Assembly: GCA_015222115.1 (NCBI GenBank) | Contig: JADFUO010000359.1 | Location: forward strand, 1-5,974 | From: Bacteroidota bacterium | Lineage (GTDB): Bacteria > Bacteroidota > Bacteroidia > Bacteroidales > JADFUO01 | Reading direction: 5' to 3' | Length of the DNA stretch: 5,974 nt | Part shown: piece by piece, positions 4,072 to 5,974 of the stretch | Numbering within the stretch: position 1 is the first letter of the stretch | Layout of the letters: each line of letters begins with the position of its first letter | Position numbers and translations under genes: made by a program | Notes under the pieces: model-generated | What the model was told of the DNA's origin: nothing | Database searches by the model: none | Seen by the model: the letters and a program-made list of their open reading frames with translations, nothing else

Positions 4072-4914
4072 TTATTTTTTTGATTTATATTTAGTAAGTA
4101 TATCTATGAAAGAAATAGTACTATCCTCCATGTCATTCACTATGCTGTCAACTTTTGAAATTATATAATTATAAAATACTTGAAGAATAACGGCAACTAT
4201 CAAACCAAATACAGTTGTCAGAAGTGCCACTTTCATACCTCCGGCAACAATGTTTGCAGAGATATCACCGGCTGCTTCAATATCCTGGAAGGCAACGATC
4301 ATACCGATTACAGTACCCATGAATCCAAGCATAGGTGCAATTGAGATGAACAATGAAATCCATGATAATCCTTTTTCAAGACGGCCCATCAAGACACTGC
4401 CATAAGAAACAATAGATTTTTCAACAATTTCAATACCTTCATTGTATCTGTCCAATCCCTGATAAAAAATACTGGCAACGGGTCCTTTTGTATCTCTACA
4501 AATTTCTTTTGCAGAATCAACACCACCGGTTTCCAAAGCCGATTCAACTTTGTTCAACAATTTTTGATTGTTGGTAGTTGCCAGGTTCAAATAAATAATT
4601 CTTTCGATACATAATGCCAAACCGAAAACCAGGGTTAATAATACTATACCCATAAATCTCCAGTCACCCTGAATAAATTGTTCTTTTAATACCTGCTGAA
4701 AACCTTGTTCTGCTTCAGGTTCAGGTTCAAGTGTTTCAACAACTGCTGCTACAGCTTCAATCATTGTTGTATCTCCTTCAGTTGCAGTCGTATCAGTTGT
4801 TAATTCGGTTTCTGTTACAGTAACATTTTCATCTTGAGCTAAAGCAACATTTGATGCACCGAAAGTTAGCATTCCTGCGATTGTTAAAAAAGCAATTAAT
4901 TTTTTCATAGTCAT
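4072..4914 (-). CDS. exbB: MotA/TolQ/ExbB-family proton channel protein with N-terminal extension
   Basis: This is the channel-forming subunit of a proton-driven inner-membrane motor that works with ExbD. Residues 1-26 (MTMKKLIAFL to NVALA) look like a cleavable signal peptide. They are followed by an acidic, threonine-rich segment (about 27-70, ending in EPEPEAEQ) and an amphipathic stretch. The first core helix is near 87-108, a cytoplasmic domain spans about 110-183, and the second and third helices lie near 184-206 and 226-250. The signature PMLGFMGTVIGMIVAF (194-209) and MKVALLTTVFGLIVAV (227-242) are the conserved channel-lining segments of the MotA_ExbB domain. At 280 residues it is longer than E. 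coli ExbB (244) because of the N-terminal region. Initiation at the third codon (4908, MKKL) is equally possible. It is the first gene of a four-gene operon with a near-consensus promoter about 70 bases upstream. Confidence 0.93.
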   Translation of the reverse strand: MTMKKLIAFLTIAGMLTFGASNVALAQDENVTVTETELTTDTTATEGDTTMIEAVAAVVETLEPEPEAEQGFQQVLKEQFIQGDWRFMGIVLLTLVFGLALCIERIIYLNLATTNNQKLLNKVESALETGGVDSAKEICRDTKGPVASIFYQGLDRYNEGIEIVEKSIVSYGSVLMGRLEKGLSWISLFISIAPMLGFMGTVIGMIVAFQDIEAAGDISANIVAGGMKVALLTTVFGLIVAVILQVFYNYIISKVDSIVNDMEDSTISFIDILTKYKSKK

Positions 4915-4985
4915 GTTTTATTGATTTGTAATAATGAAAATTTTTTATTAATTAATTTTGGATTTTTGATTTAATTCCTGATTGG

Positions 4986-5017
4986 CAAATATAAAAATTT
5001 ATTTTAAAATCAACAAA
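4986..5017 (-). promoter_or_regulatory. Bacteroidota-type promoter of the ExbB/ExbD operon
   Basis: On the - strand TTTG (5017-5014) is followed after exactly 20 bases by TATATTTG (4993-4986), a full match to the Bacteroidota housekeeping promoter (-33 TTTG, -7 TAnnTTTG, spacing 19-21). Transcription should start near 4980, giving a leader of about 65 bases before the exbB ATG. The leader is AT-rich and shows no clear riboswitch or operator. Confidence 0.7.
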
Positions 5018-5061
5018 ATTGTTAAAAAAAAGTTTTACAATAAATTTTATAAAAACGAATG

Positions 5062-5150
5062 CGGAGAGGAAGGGATTCGAACCCCCGGTCCCGCTGTGGC
5101 GGGACACACGCTTTCCAAGCGTGCGCCTTAAACCGCTCGGCCACCTCTCC
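5062..5150 (-). tRNA. tRNA-Ser (anticodon GGA)
   Basis: An 89-base class II tRNA. The acceptor GGAGAGG (5150-5144) pairs with CCTCTCC (5069-5063), with discriminator G at 5062, as in serine tRNAs. The anticodon stem CACGC/GCGTG encloses TTGGAAA, with anticodon GGA at 5116-5114, reading UCC and UCU. The long variable arm GTCCCGC-CACA-GCGGGAC is a perfect 7-bp stem with a 4-base loop, the serine identity element. The T-loop TTCGAAT is typical; two G-U pairs lie at the base of the T stem. CCA is not encoded (the following bases are C, A, T) and must be added by nucleotidyltransferase. It lies alone between tatD and the exbB promoter. Confidence 0.97.
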
Positions 5151-5182
5151 CTGTTTTTTTTTATTTTATTTTAATTAAAACG

Positions 5183-5190
5183 CAAAAATA
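5183..5190 (-). promoter_or_regulatory. Candidate tRNA-Ser promoter, -7 element
   Basis: The - strand reads TATTTTTG, matching all fixed positions of TAnnTTTG, 32 bases upstream of the tRNA 5' end. The implied leader of about 25-28 bases would be removed by RNase P. No clear TTTG is found at the expected -33 position. Confidence 0.35.
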
Positions 5191-5239
5191 ATAAAACTTG
5201 TATATACTACATGCTATAAAAATTTGAAGTTGAATTATT

Positions 5240-5974
5240 TTAATACCTAATTTTAAACAAATCCATCGCATTCTTAGTGGTGATTTCAGCAACTTCTTTT
5301 ATTGAAATATTTTTGATTTCAGCTAACTTTTCTGCAATATAACTAATGTATGCACTCTCATTTCTTTTTCCCCTGAAAGGAACAGGAGTTAAATAAGGTG
5401 AATCAGTCTCAAGAATTATGTGCTTAAGATCAATTTTCTCAACAATTTTATCAAGACCGGAATTTTTAAAAGTTAAAACCCCGCCTATTCCAAACATAAA
5501 TCCTAAATCAATAATTTTATTTGCTTCTTCCAAACTTCCGGTAAAACAATGAAAAACACCGGTCAATTCAGAAGTATTCAAATCTTTAACGATTTTGTGA
5601 ATTTCTATGAACGAATAACGGGAATGAATAACTATAGGCAGATTGTTTTTTTTGGCAAGATTTATTTGATGCCTGAAAGCAATTTCCTGTTCTTTTGCAA
5701 AAGATTTATCCCAATACAGATCAATCCCGATTTCGCCGATGGCATAAAATTTTCGTTTTTCCAGCCATTGTTCTACGGTTTTTAATTCATCTTTAAAATC
5801 TGATTTAACCGAAGTCGGATGAAGTCCAATCATCGGAAAGCAATTTTTAGGAAACATATCACATAAATTGAGCATGCCCCCAATTGTTGAACTGTCAATA
5901 TTTGGCAACAATATATACCTGACATTTTTCTCAATCGCAGTTGTTATTACCTTTTGCCTGTCATGGCTAAATTC
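5240..5974 (-). CDS. tatD: TatD-family metal-dependent hydrolase, 5' end missing
   Basis: The frame is open to the right edge of the window, so the start codon lies outside; 244 residues are visible, of a usual 255-265. TatD proteins are TIM-barrel amidohydrolase-like enzymes binding two divalent metals, with DNase/exonuclease activity shown for some members. Visible metal ligands and motifs, numbered from the window edge: IGLHP with His52, GEIGIDLYWD with Glu81, PIVIHSR with His117, GVFHCFTGS with His142, and LETDSPYLTP with Asp191. Only the first HxH motif (usually FIDTHAHL) is missing, just beyond the edge. The visible part begins EFSHDRQKVI, which normally follows that motif. The C-terminus ends DLFKIRY. 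No ATG occurs near the edge; an internal TTG at 5911 is not a likely start because conserved sequence continues upstream of it. The gene appears intact otherwise. Confidence 0.93.
   Translation of the reverse strand, partial: EFSHDRQKVITTAIEKNVRYILLPNIDSSTIGGMLNLCDMFPKNCFPMIGLHPTSVKSDFKDELKTVEQWLEKRKFYAIGEIGIDLYWDKSFAKEQEIAFRHQINLAKKNNLPIVIHSRYSFIEIHKIVKDLNTSELTGVFHCFTGSLEEANKIIDLGFMFGIGGVLTFKNSGLDKIVEKIDLKHIILETDSPYLTPVPFRGKRNESAYISYIAEKLAEIKNISIKEVAEITTKNAMDLFKIRY

Noticed and set aside
2583..4914. TolQ-TolR, MotA-MotB or gliding-motility GldL-GldM system
   Set aside because: No tolA, tolB, pal or gld gene is visible, the ExbD proteins lack a MotB/OmpA-type peptidoglycan-binding domain, and GldL/GldM have a different architecture. 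ExbB/ExbD is the best general name.
5018..5042. Terminator downstream of tRNA-Ser
   Set aside because: ATTGTAAA and TTTAACAAT around a T run can pair only with a bulge and almost no GC, so the hairpin is too weak to support.
5549..5785. 78-codon open frame on the + strand inside tatD
   Set aside because: It lies opposite conserved TatD motifs and its translation resembles no known protein, so it is a shadow of tatD.
5909..5911. TTG as the start codon of tatD
   Set aside because: The frame continues upstream to the window edge with residues EFSHDRQKVI that are typical of the TatD N-terminal region, so the true start lies beyond the window.

Overview
The window looks like chromosomal DNA from a low-GC member of the Bacteroidota, probably Bacteroidales-like. 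The evidence is the AT-rich sequence, start codons mostly without a Shine-Dalgarno sequence, promoters of the TTTG-N20-TAnnTTTG type, and an ExbB/4-TM protein/ExbD/ExbD gene order that I associate with this phylum. Most of the genes are ordinary. No mobile element, CRISPR array or defence system was seen.

Layout from left to right: (1) the last 62 codons of a HAD-superfamily hydrolase on the + strand, cut by the window edge; (2) a 328-base stretch (192-519) with no protein gene but many hairpins and direct repeats, ending on the - strand in a convincing intrinsic terminator at 176-201; (3) a DusB-type tRNA-dihydrouridine synthase on the - strand; (4) a divergently transcribed CPBP-family intramembrane protease on the + strand, with candidate -7 promoter boxes for the two genes nearly touching; (5) a four-gene - strand operon, 4914 down to 2583, encoding an ExbB/TolQ-like motor subunit, an unrecognised four-helix membrane protein and two different ExbD subunits, with a near-consensus Bacteroidota promoter and an intrinsic terminator placed inside the 3' end of the convergent protease gene; (6) a tRNA-Ser(GGA) gene on the - strand; (7) a TatD-family metal-dependent hydrolase on the - strand, missing its first dozen or so residues at the right edge.

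The central operon should form an inner-membrane proton-driven motor. An ExbB pentamer surrounds ExbD helices, and the two ExbD paralogues carry C-terminal tails of opposite charge, so they may form a heterodimer. No TonB, TolA, TolB or Pal gene is visible, so the energised partner is unknown. The dus and tRNA genes belong to tRNA maturation but do not share an operon.

The part most likely to be undescribed is 176-510. On the - strand it could be either an unusually long structured 3' UTR of dus or a separate RNA of about 200 nt. It has a cUUCGg tetraloop hairpin that pairs properly only on that strand, a 9-bp hairpin, a possible closing stem and a terminator. This is a hypothesis from reading the sequence only.
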